A stretch of 34,669 bases of DNA from Scatosoma sp045660225 (GTDB taxonomy: Bacteria; Bacillota; Clostridia; Christensenellales; Borkfalkiaceae), in the NCBI GenBank assembly GCA_045660225.1, contig JAZRDK010000113.1:1-34669 (forward strand), in the 5' to 3' direction. Numbering within the stretch: position 1 is the stretch's first letter; each line of letters begins with the position of its first letter. The position numbers were made by a program, and so were the translations under genes. The notes below the pieces were generated by a model. That model saw nothing but the letters and a program-made list of their open reading frames with translations, had not been told where the DNA came from and made no database searches. Below are positions 20,952 through 28,618 of the stretch, in pieces.

Positions 20952-21371
20952 TTACTGTTCTTTTCCGCAAGCGGAACAAAATCTTGCGTCGGCGTCGATT
21001 TGCTTACCGCAATACTTGCAAAACTTCTTTTCGCAAAGCCCTTCTTTTACGGCGCGTGCAGTGGTTTTCACCGCGTCGCTTGTAATGTCCGCGCGGTCGC
21101 TTGCGATGGAAGTCAAATCGTCCTTGTTTTCTTCTAAGATATACTTTTGCAACTGAATTCGCATTTTGGAAAACGAGGGTTTTAAGCCAAGGGCTAAGAA
21201 CAAACTGCCGAAAGTCATGCCGAAAGTTGCAAGAAGACAGCCGACTATATAATAAGAGTTTTCAAAATCCCCAAAACCACGAGTCATCAGGATTACTCCT
21301 GGGAGCGTGCCGAGAAGACATGCAATCCCCACCAGCTTACATATAAGAAAATACGTCGGTTTCTTTTTCAT
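20952..21371 (-). CDS. Small membrane protein with C-terminal zinc ribbon (unknown function)
   Basis: A 139-residue protein. Two membrane helices span about residues 8-30 and 41-64, then a polar helical stretch leads to a zinc ribbon at 117-136 (FCKYCGKQIDADARFCSACG, with C118, C121, C132 and C135). Both termini probably face the cytoplasm. The ATG follows GAGGT by four bases. It lies 54 bases behind the oxidoreductase gene with no terminator between, so it may share its transcript. The zinc-ribbon module is common in membrane proteins of Firmicutes and does not reveal a function. Confidence 0.8.
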   Translation of the reverse strand: MKKKPTYFLICKLVGIACLLGTLPGVILMTRGFGDFENSYYIVGCLLATFGMTFGSLFLALGLKPSFSKMRIQLQKYILEENKDDLTSIASDRADITSDAVKTTARAVKEGLCEKKFCKYCGKQIDADARFCSACGKEQ

Positions 21372-21425
21372 AATTACCTCGTCGTTTGCTGTTTAGGACG
21401 AAACGCGTTTTTGTCTTTTTTGCGA

Positions 21426-22688
21426 TTAGTGTACGCGCAACAGTTTGCCGTTTTTAAGTCGCGATTCTTCGGCGCGGATACCCATAAGATGGCTTTCGAC
21501 GGACGCTTCCAAGGTCGTGTCCGCTTCCACGTCCCCCGTCAAAATGTCGTAAAGCTTGTCGACGAGACCCGCGTCGCCACCGCCGTGGCCGTAGCCCTTT
21601 TCCATCAGCGTCGACATAGGTATAGTTTCTCTTTCCTTGCCGAACCTTCTCAGCGACAGGGATTGCAGTTCTTCGTCCAAAATGAGCTCGCCTTTCGTGC
21701 CGAAGAAGTGGATACGTCTTCCGCCACCTGCGGTGAACGCGTTCATATTCAAGCTCGCCTTCACGCCGTTTTCGAAGGTCATCAAGGTCTGTTGGTGGTC
21801 GACGACGTCGTTATCGCAGGCGAACGCGCAACGCCCGTAAGGTCCTTCCTTAAGCGCCTGCACAATTTTTTCTTCCGTAATGGGCGCGACGGCAATGACG
21901 TTGAAGGGCCAAACGTCTTCGGGACTGCCGTTGTTTATGAAATTGTTGAGATAATTGACCTTTGCGCTGTACGGACAGGTATCCGCTTTGGGGCAATCCA
22001 AACAGCGTTCGGTTGCGTCTTCGGGTTTATTTTCCGCCTTAAAAAAGCGCAAATCGCCGACGGACGAAAGGCTCTTGCATTTCGAGCCTGCGTAGTATTG
22101 CAAAAGGTCAAGGTCGTGACAGCATTTTGCCAAAATCATAGGCGCGGCAACCTTGCGGTTTCTCCAGTTCCCACGGGTATAGCTGTGGTTGAAGTGCGAA
22201 ACGCCTACACGCTCCAAAGCGTCGATAGAAACCAGCTCGCCGATTTCACCGCTTGTAAGGATTTCCTTCGCCTTCACGAACGCAGGCGCGTAACGAAGAA
22301 CGTGACAAACCAACGCTTTTCTGCCCGATTTTTGTTGCGCTTTAAGCAATTTTTTGCAATCGGAAAGCTTATCGGACAGCGGTTTTTCAATCATCAATTC
22401 ATATCCCAACTTAAACCCCTTCAAGGCGTGGCGCACGTGACAATCGTCGGGGGTGGCAACAATGAGCAAGTCGGCGCGTTTTTTCTTGAAGAATTTCCTT
22501 TCTTCTAAAAATAAGTTCTCTTTCGCGACGCCGAAGTTTTCGCCCGATTTTTCCAACCAAAGGGGGCGTCTGTCGCAAAGCGCGACAATTTTGAAACGGT
22601 CTTTTCTTTCGTTGATAAGCGAGCCGTACGCGTCCGCGCCACGACCGCCACAACCGATAATCGCAACTGTGAAAATTTTCTGTTCCAT
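21426..22688 (-). CDS. Gfo/Idh/MocA family NAD(P)-dependent oxidoreductase
   Basis: A 420-residue cytoplasmic dehydrogenase acting on sugars or cyclitols. The Rossmann motif is VAIIGCGGRGADAYGSL near residue 8, the catalytic-lysine motif IEKPLS near 100, and CHVLRYAPAF near 128. A CLDCPKADTCPYSA segment near 223 holds four cysteines that probably bind a metal, as seen in one subgroup of the family. The substrate cannot be read from the sequence. AAAGGAG precedes the ATG. The gene has its own promoter with an operator-like palindrome at the transcription start, and an AraC regulator gene lies just upstream on the same strand. Confidence 0.9.
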   Translation of the reverse strand: MEQKIFTVAIIGCGGRGADAYGSLINERKDRFKIVALCDRRPLWLEKSGENFGVAKENLFLEERKFFKKKRADLLIVATPDDCHVRHALKGFKLGYELMIEKPLSDKLSDCKKLLKAQQKSGRKALVCHVLRYAPAFVKAKEILTSGEIGELVSIDALERVGVSHFNHSYTRGNWRNRKVAAPMILAKCCHDLDLLQYYAGSKCKSLSSVGDLRFFKAENKPEDATERCLDCPKADTCPYSAKVNYLNNFINNGSPEDVWPFNVIAVAPITEEKIVQALKEGPYGRCAFACDNDVVDHQQTLMTFENGVKASLNMNAFTAGGGRRIHFFGTKGELILDEELQSLSLRRFGKERETIPMSTLMEKGYGHGGGDAGLVDKLYDILTGDVEADTTLEASVESHLMGIRAEESRLKNGKLLRVH

Positions 22689-22711
22689 AATAAAAATCTC
22701 CTTTCGCCGTC

Positions 22712-22727
22712 TAAACGACGCCGTTTA
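22712..22727 (-). promoter_or_regulatory. Operator-like palindrome at the oxidoreductase promoter
   Basis: TAAACGGCGTCGTTTA on the minus strand: two perfect 6-base arms around a 4-base centre. It begins two bases after the -10 and covers the expected transcription start, a usual repressor position. Confidence 0.6.
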
Positions 22728-22729
22728 CT

Positions 22730-22758
22730 ATTATACAAAGCAAATAAAAAAAAGTCTA
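22730..22758 (-). promoter_or_regulatory. Promoter of the oxidoreductase gene
   Basis: Minus strand TAGACT (22753-22758), 17 bases, TATAAT (22730-22735). The poor -35 could suit an activator. Confidence 0.7.
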
Positions 22759-22805
22759 CTCATTTCTGCGCGTGGGGTATGTCAAAAAATGATAAAAAAC
22801 GAAGA

Positions 22806-23621
22806 TTATTCTTCTAAGGCTTGACGGGGAGAAACGCCAAATTCCTTTTTATACGCGCGGTAGAAGGTGTTTGAGCTTTCAAAACCGCAGGCAAACGCAC
22901 ACTCCAAAACGGACATTTTCGTTTGACTTTTGATAAGCAAGTCCGTCTTTCTCACGCGCAAGCGGTTGACGTAGTTGTTCCAGCCTTCCGTGATATAACG
23001 CCCCAAAAGACGGGACAAATGCTCTTTAGAATAATGGAATACGTCGGAGAGGGCAATCAAGGACAAATCGCCCGACAAATTCGACGATGCGTACGTTAAA
23101 ATGTCGCAAACCAAGCTGTTTTGCGTCATCGTTTTTCTGGGTACGAAGCGCGTTCTTTCCGCGATTGCGCCAAGCAAAATCGACATCGCGCCCGTGAAGG
23201 TCGCCGTGTTGCTGTCTTCGTTCATTTTCGTCAAAATCGCGTATTTTTCGTCCTCGGGAAGCGCTTTATGGCAAAGCGAACGAATCGTACGCAGTAAATC
23301 GTAATTGTCGAAAGGGAACGTTTTGGGTGGCACGCAACCGTTGAAAAGCGCAAACGTCGGCTCGAAAAACGAGCGTTCTACTGTCAGCGTCCAAGTCATC
23401 GTATCTTTGCGTGGCAACGAGTGTATGCAAAAACTGTCCATAAAACAGCCCGTTCCGGCAGGCAAAATCAACGTATCGCCACCGATGGTTACGGGTTGTT
23501 CGCCCTGTTCGACAAACAAAAACTCGATGGCGTTATGAAAATGGGCAGGCGTGTTGTACGGCTGACCGTGATAAAAGTATACGTGTTTTTTATGGTCGGA
23601 ACGACCTTCGTAAATACTCAT
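22806..23621 (-). CDS. AraC family transcriptional regulator
   Basis: A 271-residue protein with an N-terminal cupin-like sensing domain (about 1-150, including TPAHFHNAIEFLFVEQGE) and a C-terminal pair of helix-turn-helix motifs (about 170-268). The last carries FACGFESSNTFYRAYKKEFGVSPRQ, the family signature. It probably controls the oxidoreductase gene downstream, in response to a sugar. The ATG has no Shine-Dalgarno and lies six bases after the -10 hexamer, so the message should be leaderless. Confidence 0.93.
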   Translation of the reverse strand: MSIYEGRSDHKKHVYFYHGQPYNTPAHFHNAIEFLFVEQGEQPVTIGGDTLILPAGTGCFMDSFCIHSLPRKDTMTWTLTVERSFFEPTFALFNGCVPPKTFPFDNYDLLRTIRSLCHKALPEDEKYAILTKMNEDSNTATFTGAMSILLGAIAERTRFVPRKTMTQNSLVCDILTYASSNLSGDLSLIALSDVFHYSKEHLSRLLGRYITEGWNNYVNRLRVRKTDLLIKSQTKMSVLECAFACGFESSNTFYRAYKKEFGVSPRQALEE

Positions 23622-23627
23622 AACGCA

Positions 23628-23656
23628 AGTGTATCACAAAAAATGAGCAAAGTCAA
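23628..23656 (-). promoter_or_regulatory. Promoter of the AraC gene (leaderless type)
   Basis: Minus strand TTGACT (23651-23656), 17 bases, TACACT (23628-23633) with TG one base before it, then tgcgtt and the ATG. Confidence 0.78.
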
Positions 23657-23670
23657 TACCCTTGCGCAAA

Positions 23671-23835
23671 AAAGAAGGCAAAAAACAGGGGGAAATTCAA
23701 ACGCTTTTTTCTTGGTTGAATAGAAACACAAGAAAGACGGTTTTCGCCCGTTAAGACGAAAAAGAAGGGCAAAAAACAGGCAAAACGCAAAATAATCGCG
23801 GAAAACGAAAAAAAGATTCGTTCAAACGCTTTTCT
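23671..23835 (+). repeat. Direct repeats in the gyrB upstream region
   Basis: The 316-base gap before gyrB holds no gene. Two copies of an AAGAAGGCAAAAAACAGG-like sequence (23671-23690 and 23761-23780) and two of TTCAAACGCTTTT (from 23696 and 23821) are in the same order. This suggests an old tandem duplication or paired regulator sites. Confidence 0.45.
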
Positions 23836-23858
23836 TTTTTGTTTTTTTGTGTTATAAT
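23830..23858 (+). promoter_or_regulatory. Promoter of gyrB-gyrA
   Basis: TATAAT (23853-23858) with extended -10 TGT and a poor -35 17 bases upstream in a T-rich stretch. The leader is about 75 bases. Confidence 0.65.
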
Positions 23859-23937
23859 GGAAGGGAAAAGTGGGGTTTTCCTTTTTATTCTAAAAAAGGA
23901 AAGCGGTCAAAGAAAACAGGAGGCGGAATTAAACACT

Positions 23938-25851
23938 ATGGCGGAAAGAGTAGAAGCCGAATACGGCGCCGAGCAAATACAGGTATTGGACGGGTTAGAA
24001 CACATCAGAAAACGTCCTGGTATGTATATTTCTTCTACCGATTCGAAGGGGCTTCATCACCTTGTGCACGAAGTCGTGGACAACTCGATTGACGAAGCGC
24101 TTGCGGGGTATTGTACGCACATTGAAGTTACCTTAAACCCTGACGGTAGCTGTACGGTACAAGACAACGGGCGCGGTATCCCTACGGACGTTCATCCCAA
24201 GGAAGGCGTTTCGACGTTGGAAGTCGTTTTTACCAAAGTGAACGCAGGCGGTAAATTCGGCGGTGATTCGGGTTATAAAGTGTCCAGCGGTCTGCACGGC
24301 GTAGGTGTAAAAGCCGTCAACGCGCTTTCGGAGTGGTTAGAGGCGGAAGTTTGCCAAAACGGCCACGTTTATAAGCAGGTTTACAACCGTGGCGTGCCCC
24401 AGCGTAGCGTCCAAATCGTGGGCGATACCGACGCAACGGGGACGAAGGTTACTTTCCTGCCCGACGCGGAAATTTTCGAAACGACGGTGTTCGTATACGA
24501 TACTTTGAAAGGCAGACTTCGTGAGCTGGCTTATTTGAACAAGGGTCTTCGTATCACGCTTGAAGATACGCGCGCCGGTCAAGAACAAAAAGATTCCTTC
24601 TGTTATGAAGGCGGTATTTGCTCGTTCGTGGAAGAACTGAACAAGAGCCGTGAAGAATTGCTTTTCCCTGCGCCCGTGTATTTTGAAGAGCAGGAAGGCG
24701 ACACCGTTTGCGAAGTGGCGATTCAGTACAACGAATCGTACAACGAAGTCATTTACAGTTATGCAAACAACGTCAACACGATTGACGGCGGTACGCACGT
24801 AGAAGGCTTGAAGATGGCGCTTACCAAAGTCATCAACGAAGCGGGCAGAAGACAAAACATTTTGAAAGAAAGCGAGAAACTGACGGGCGAAGACGTCCGT
24901 GAAGGCATCACCGCCGTCGTTTCCGTAAAACTGATTAACGCGCAGTTTGAATCGCAGACGAAAGACAAGCTGAACAACAGTACGATTCGTACGTTCGTCA
25001 ACAAATGCGTCACCGAACATATGGCGACCTTTTTGGAAGAAAATCCTTCGATTGCAAAAGAACTCGTCCTTCGTTGCATCACGGCGCAAAAGGCGCGCGA
25101 CGCGGCGAGAAACGCAAGAGAATTGACGAGAAGAAAGGGCGTTTTGGGTTCGACCACCCTGCCTGGTAAGCTTGCCGATTGTTCGGATAGACGTAGCGAG
25201 CTTTGCGAAATTTATATCGTAGAAGGCGATTCGGCAGGCGGTACGGCAAAGCAGGGACGCGACAGACGTTTCCAGGCGATTCTTCCCCTTCGCGGTAAAA
25301 TTTTGAACGTAGAAAAAGTGCGTTTGAACCGCGTACTTGAAAACGAAGAAATCAAGTCTATGATTACGGCGTTTGGTTGCGGTATTTTGGACGATTTCGA
25401 CGAAAGCAAGCTCCGTTACGATAGAATTATTTCGATGACCGACGCCGACGTAGACGGCGCGCATATCCGTATCCTTTTATATACCTTCTTGTTCCGTTAT
25501 ATGCGTCCTTTGATTGAACACGGACACGTATACGCGGCGAAACCGCCCCTTTACAAGGCAAGTTATAAAGGACACGACGATTATCTGTATTCGGAAGAAG
25601 AAAAGCTGGAATACGACAAAAACGCGCCCGGCAAGGTAGAATACCAACGCTATAAAGGGCTTGGCGAAATGAGCAAAGAACAGCTTTGGGATACGACGAT
25701 GAATCCTGCGACGCGTACCTTAATCCGCGTAACGATGCAGGACGCGGCGGAAGCGGACCAAATGTTCGCGATGCTGATGGGCGAAAGACCGGAACTGAGA
25801 AGAAAGTTTATCGAAGAAAACGCGTCGCTCGTAACCGATTTGGACGTATAA
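23938..25851 (+). CDS. gyrB: DNA gyrase subunit B
   Basis: The 637-residue ATPase subunit of gyrase, which introduces negative supercoils. QIQVLDGLEHIRKRPGMYI is at the N-terminus. The GHKL ATP site includes VVDNSIDEALAG, VQDNGRGIP and GLHGVGVKAVNALS. The TOPRIM metal acids lie in EGDSAGG and DADVDGAHI. PLRGK and YQRYKGLGEM follow, and there is no insertion. The ATG at 23938 is chosen because it matches family starts, although AGGAGG lies 14 bases before it, a long spacing. The frame runs open upstream to 23839 but into the promoter. gyrA follows 21 bases later. Confidence 0.97.
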   Translation: MAERVEAEYGAEQIQVLDGLEHIRKRPGMYISSTDSKGLHHLVHEVVDNSIDEALAGYCTHIEVTLNPDGSCTVQDNGRGIPTDVHPKEGVSTLEVVFTKVNAGGKFGGDSGYKVSSGLHGVGVKAVNALSEWLEAEVCQNGHVYKQVYNRGVPQRSVQIVGDTDATGTKVTFLPDAEIFETTVFVYDTLKGRLRELAYLNKGLRITLEDTRAGQEQKDSFCYEGGICSFVEELNKSREELLFPAPVYFEEQEGDTVCEVAIQYNESYNEVIYSYANNVNTIDGGTHVEGLKMALTKVINEAGRRQNILKESEKLTGEDVREGITAVVSVKLINAQFESQTKDKLNNSTIRTFVNKCVTEHMATFLEENPSIAKELVLRCITAQKARDAARNARELTRRKGVLGSTTLPGKLADCSDRRSELCEIYIVEGDSAGGTAKQGRDRRFQAILPLRGKILNVEKVRLNRVLENEEIKSMITAFGCGILDDFDESKLRYDRIISMTDADVDGAHIRILLYTFLFRYMRPLIEHGHVYAAKPPLYKASYKGHDDYLYSEEEKLEYDKNAPGKVEYQRYKGLGEMSKEQLWDTTMNPATRTLIRVTMQDAAEADQMFAMLMGERPELRRKFIEENASLVTDLDV

Positions 25852-25872
25852 CGGCGGATAAGGAGAAAGAAA

Positions 25873-28497
25873 ATGGCGAAAAAAGAAACAAGCCCGGAAT
25901 TAACCGAGGAATTTAAGAAAACGCTATCTATGACGAAAATGCTCGACGTCGAAGTCGACGACGAGTTAAAACGTTCGTTCATCGCCTACGCAATGGCGGT
26001 AAACAAATCGCGTGCAATCCCCGACGTCCGCGACGGCTTAAAGCCCGTGCATAGAAGAATTTTGTACTCGATGCACGAAATGGGGCTTTACAACGACAAA
26101 GCGTATAGAAAATGCGCGCGTATCGTCGGTGACTGTATGGGTAAATACCATCCCCACGGCGACAGCTCCGTTTACGACGCGCTCGTTCGTTTGGCGCAGG
26201 AATTTACGATTAGTTTCCCCCTTGTCGACGGCCACGGCAACTTTGGTTCGGTAGACGGCGACTCGGCGGCGGCAATGCGTTATACGGAAGCAAGACTTAC
26301 CAAGCTCGCGGCGGAAATGCTCAAGGATTTGGACAAGGAAACGGTAGATTTCATCCCCAACTTCGACGGTAGCGAAGAAGAGCCTACGGTTTTGCCTGCA
26401 AGATATCCCAACCTTCTTGTCAACGGCTCGGACGGTATCGCGGTTGGTATGGCGACGAATATCCCGCCTCACAACCTTGCGGAAGTCATCGACGGCACGA
26501 TTGCCATGATTGACAACCCCGAAATCACCGTCGACGAATTGATGGAATACGTGCCCGCGCCCGATTTCCCTACGGGCGGTATCATTATGGGCAGAAGCGG
26601 TATTAAAAACGCGTACAGAACGGGTCAGGGCAGTATCGTGATTCGTTCAAAATGCGAAATTGAAGAATACGGCACGGGCGGTAACGTTCGTTCGCGTATC
26701 GTCGTTACGGAAATCCCGTACCAGGTCAACAAAGCGCAACTTATCAAGACGATTGCGGACATGGTAAACGACAAGCGTATCGAAGGAATCTCCGATATCC
26801 GCGACGAGTCGGATAGAGATGGTATGCGTATCGTAATCGAGTGCAAGAAAGACGCCAACGCGCAGGTCGTTTTGAATACGCTCTACAAAAAGACGAAACT
26901 GCAAACGTCGGACGGTATTATCCTGCTCGCGCTCGTAGAAAACGGGACGGAGCCGAAGACGTTGAATCTTCGCGACGTTTTGTATCATTATCTTGAACAC
27001 CAAAAAGAAGTCATCACGAGAAGAACGCGTTACGATTTGAACAAAACGGAAGAACACGCGCACATTATCGCAGGCTTGGTGCTTGCGCTTGCCAACGTCG
27101 ACGAAGTAATTCGTATCATCAAAGCGTCCGCGGACAAAAACCAGGCAATCGAAGGCTTGACGTCGGCGTTTGAATTGGACGAAAAGCAGGCGAACGCGAT
27201 TTTGGAAATGCGCCTTCAAAGACTGACTTCGTTGGAAGTAGAAAAACTCAAAGCGGAACTCGACGCGCTCCGTATCAAGATTGCGGATTTGAAGGACATC
27301 CTTGCAAACGAAAGCAGAGTGCTTGCGATTATCCGTGAAGACTTGACGACGATTAAAGAAAAATATCCTTTGCCCAGACGTTCGGAAATTTCCGTTGACT
27401 ACGGCAACATCGACGACGAAGACTTGATTGATAGAGAAGACGTCGTAATTTCCATTACGCACTCCGGTTATATCAAGCGTTTGCCCGTTGCCGAATACAA
27501 GGCGCAGGGCAGGGGCGGTAAGGGTATCACCGCGCACAGACCTAAGGACGAAGACTACGTCGAAAAGATGTTCGTTTGCTGTACGCACGACCCGATTCTC
27601 TTGTTCTCGTCGCTGGGTAAAGTGTATTCGATTAAAGGCTATGAAATCCCCGAAGCCAACCGTACGGCGCGTGGCAGGGCAGTTGTCAATATCGTCCAGC
27701 TTGACCCGGGCGAAAAGATTGAGGCGGTGTTGCCCGTCCTTGAAAACGGCACGGGTTATCTCGTGATGGCGACGGAAAACGGCTTGATTAAGAAGACGAG
27801 CACGGACGAATTTAAGCGTATCCCGAAAAACGGTAAAATTGCCATCAAATTGCAAGAAGACGACAGACTTATCGGCGTTCGTTTCACGACGGGCGAAGAC
27901 GAAATTCTCGTTGCGTCGCGCGGTGGTAAGTGTATCCGCTTTGCCGAAACGGACGTACGTCCTACGGGCAGAGGCACGCAAGGCGTTAAGGCGATTACGC
28001 TTGCAAAGGGCGACGTCGTCGTCGATATGCTGATTATCGACCCTGCGTTCGATTTGTTTACGTTGACGTCGCTTGGTTATGGTAAGCGCTCGAAGATTGA
28101 CGATTACAGATTGCAAACGCGTGGCGGTAAGGGTATCAAAGCAGGCGTGTTCAACGAAAAGACGGGCTATCTCGTCAACTTGAAACCCGTTACCGACGAA
28201 AACGATATTATGATTATCACGACGGGCGGTACGATTATCCGCATGCACGCGGACACGATTAGCTGTATCGGTAGAAGTACGCGTGGCGTACGCGTTATGA
28301 ACGTTAAGGGTAGCGAAGTGGCTACCGTCGACGTTACTGAACGCGACGACGAGGCGGAAGTGGAAGTGCCCGAAGAAACGGTGGCGGATTTAAGCCCCGA
28401 AGATTTGGCAGGTGAACAGGACGAAGTGGAAACCGAAGAAATCGTCTTAGACGACGAAACGGAAGAATCTGCGCCTTCCGACGAAACGGAAGAATAA
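25873..28497 (+). CDS. gyrA: DNA gyrase subunit A
   Basis: The 874-residue cleavage and wrapping subunit. The catalytic tyrosine is Y137 in AAAMRYTEARL. The quinolone region reads KYHPHGDSSVYD, with S98 and D102 at the positions of E. coli S83 and D87, the usual sensitive residues. The C-terminal propeller has the GyrA box as QGRGGKG, with Gly replacing the first Arg of the common QRRGGKG. The last 50 or so residues form a strongly acidic tail. The ATG follows AAGGAG. It is cotranscribed with gyrB and ends at a strong terminator. Confidence 0.97.
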   Translation: MAKKETSPELTEEFKKTLSMTKMLDVEVDDELKRSFIAYAMAVNKSRAIPDVRDGLKPVHRRILYSMHEMGLYNDKAYRKCARIVGDCMGKYHPHGDSSVYDALVRLAQEFTISFPLVDGHGNFGSVDGDSAAAMRYTEARLTKLAAEMLKDLDKETVDFIPNFDGSEEEPTVLPARYPNLLVNGSDGIAVGMATNIPPHNLAEVIDGTIAMIDNPEITVDELMEYVPAPDFPTGGIIMGRSGIKNAYRTGQGSIVIRSKCEIEEYGTGGNVRSRIVVTEIPYQVNKAQLIKTIADMVNDKRIEGISDIRDESDRDGMRIVIECKKDANAQVVLNTLYKKTKLQTSDGIILLALVENGTEPKTLNLRDVLYHYLEHQKEVITRRTRYDLNKTEEHAHIIAGLVLALANVDEVIRIIKASADKNQAIEGLTSAFELDEKQANAILEMRLQRLTSLEVEKLKAELDALRIKIADLKDILANESRVLAIIREDLTTIKEKYPLPRRSEISVDYGNIDDEDLIDREDVVISITHSGYIKRLPVAEYKAQGRGGKGITAHRPKDEDYVEKMFVCCTHDPILLFSSLGKVYSIKGYEIPEANRTARGRAVVNIVQLDPGEKIEAVLPVLENGTGYLVMATENGLIKKTSTDEFKRIPKNGKIAIKLQEDDRLIGVRFTTGEDEILVASRGGKCIRFAETDVRPTGRGTQGVKAITLAKGDVVVDMLIIDPAFDLFTLTSLGYGKRSKIDDYRLQTRGGKGIKAGVFNEKTGYLVNLKPVTDENDIMIITTGGTIIRMHADTISCIGRSTRGVRVMNVKGSEVATVDVTERDDEAEVEVPEETVADLSPEDLAGEQDEVETEEIVLDDETEESAPSDETEE

Positions 28498-28508
28498 TCG
28501 TTAAAACC

Positions 28509-28543
28509 AACTCCCCAACGGGTTTTCCGTTGGGGAGTTTTTC
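28509..28543 (+). terminator. Terminator of gyrBA
   Basis: A perfect 13-base-pair stem (28509-28521 with 28527-28539) followed by a T run. Confidence 0.95.
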
Positions 28544-28556
28544 TTTGTAGACCCCA

Positions 28557-28575
28557 CCCAGGTACGAGTTGAACG
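28557..28575 (+). repeat. Dispersed repeat copy (partial) between two terminators
   Basis: CCCAGGTACGAGTTGAACG. It has the right half of the repeat with the A variant tail (AGTTGAA) but not the G run. It lies outside any gene. Confidence 0.6.
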
Positions 28576-28603
28576 AAAAAACCCACCGCTGAAACGGTGG
28601 GTT
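28574..28603 (-). terminator. Terminator of the P-type ATPase gene
   Basis: A 9-base-pair stem AACCCACCG (28580-28588) with its complement (28595-28603), followed on the minus strand by a T run. Confidence 0.88.
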
Positions 28604-28618
28604 TTATGTTGTAAGATA

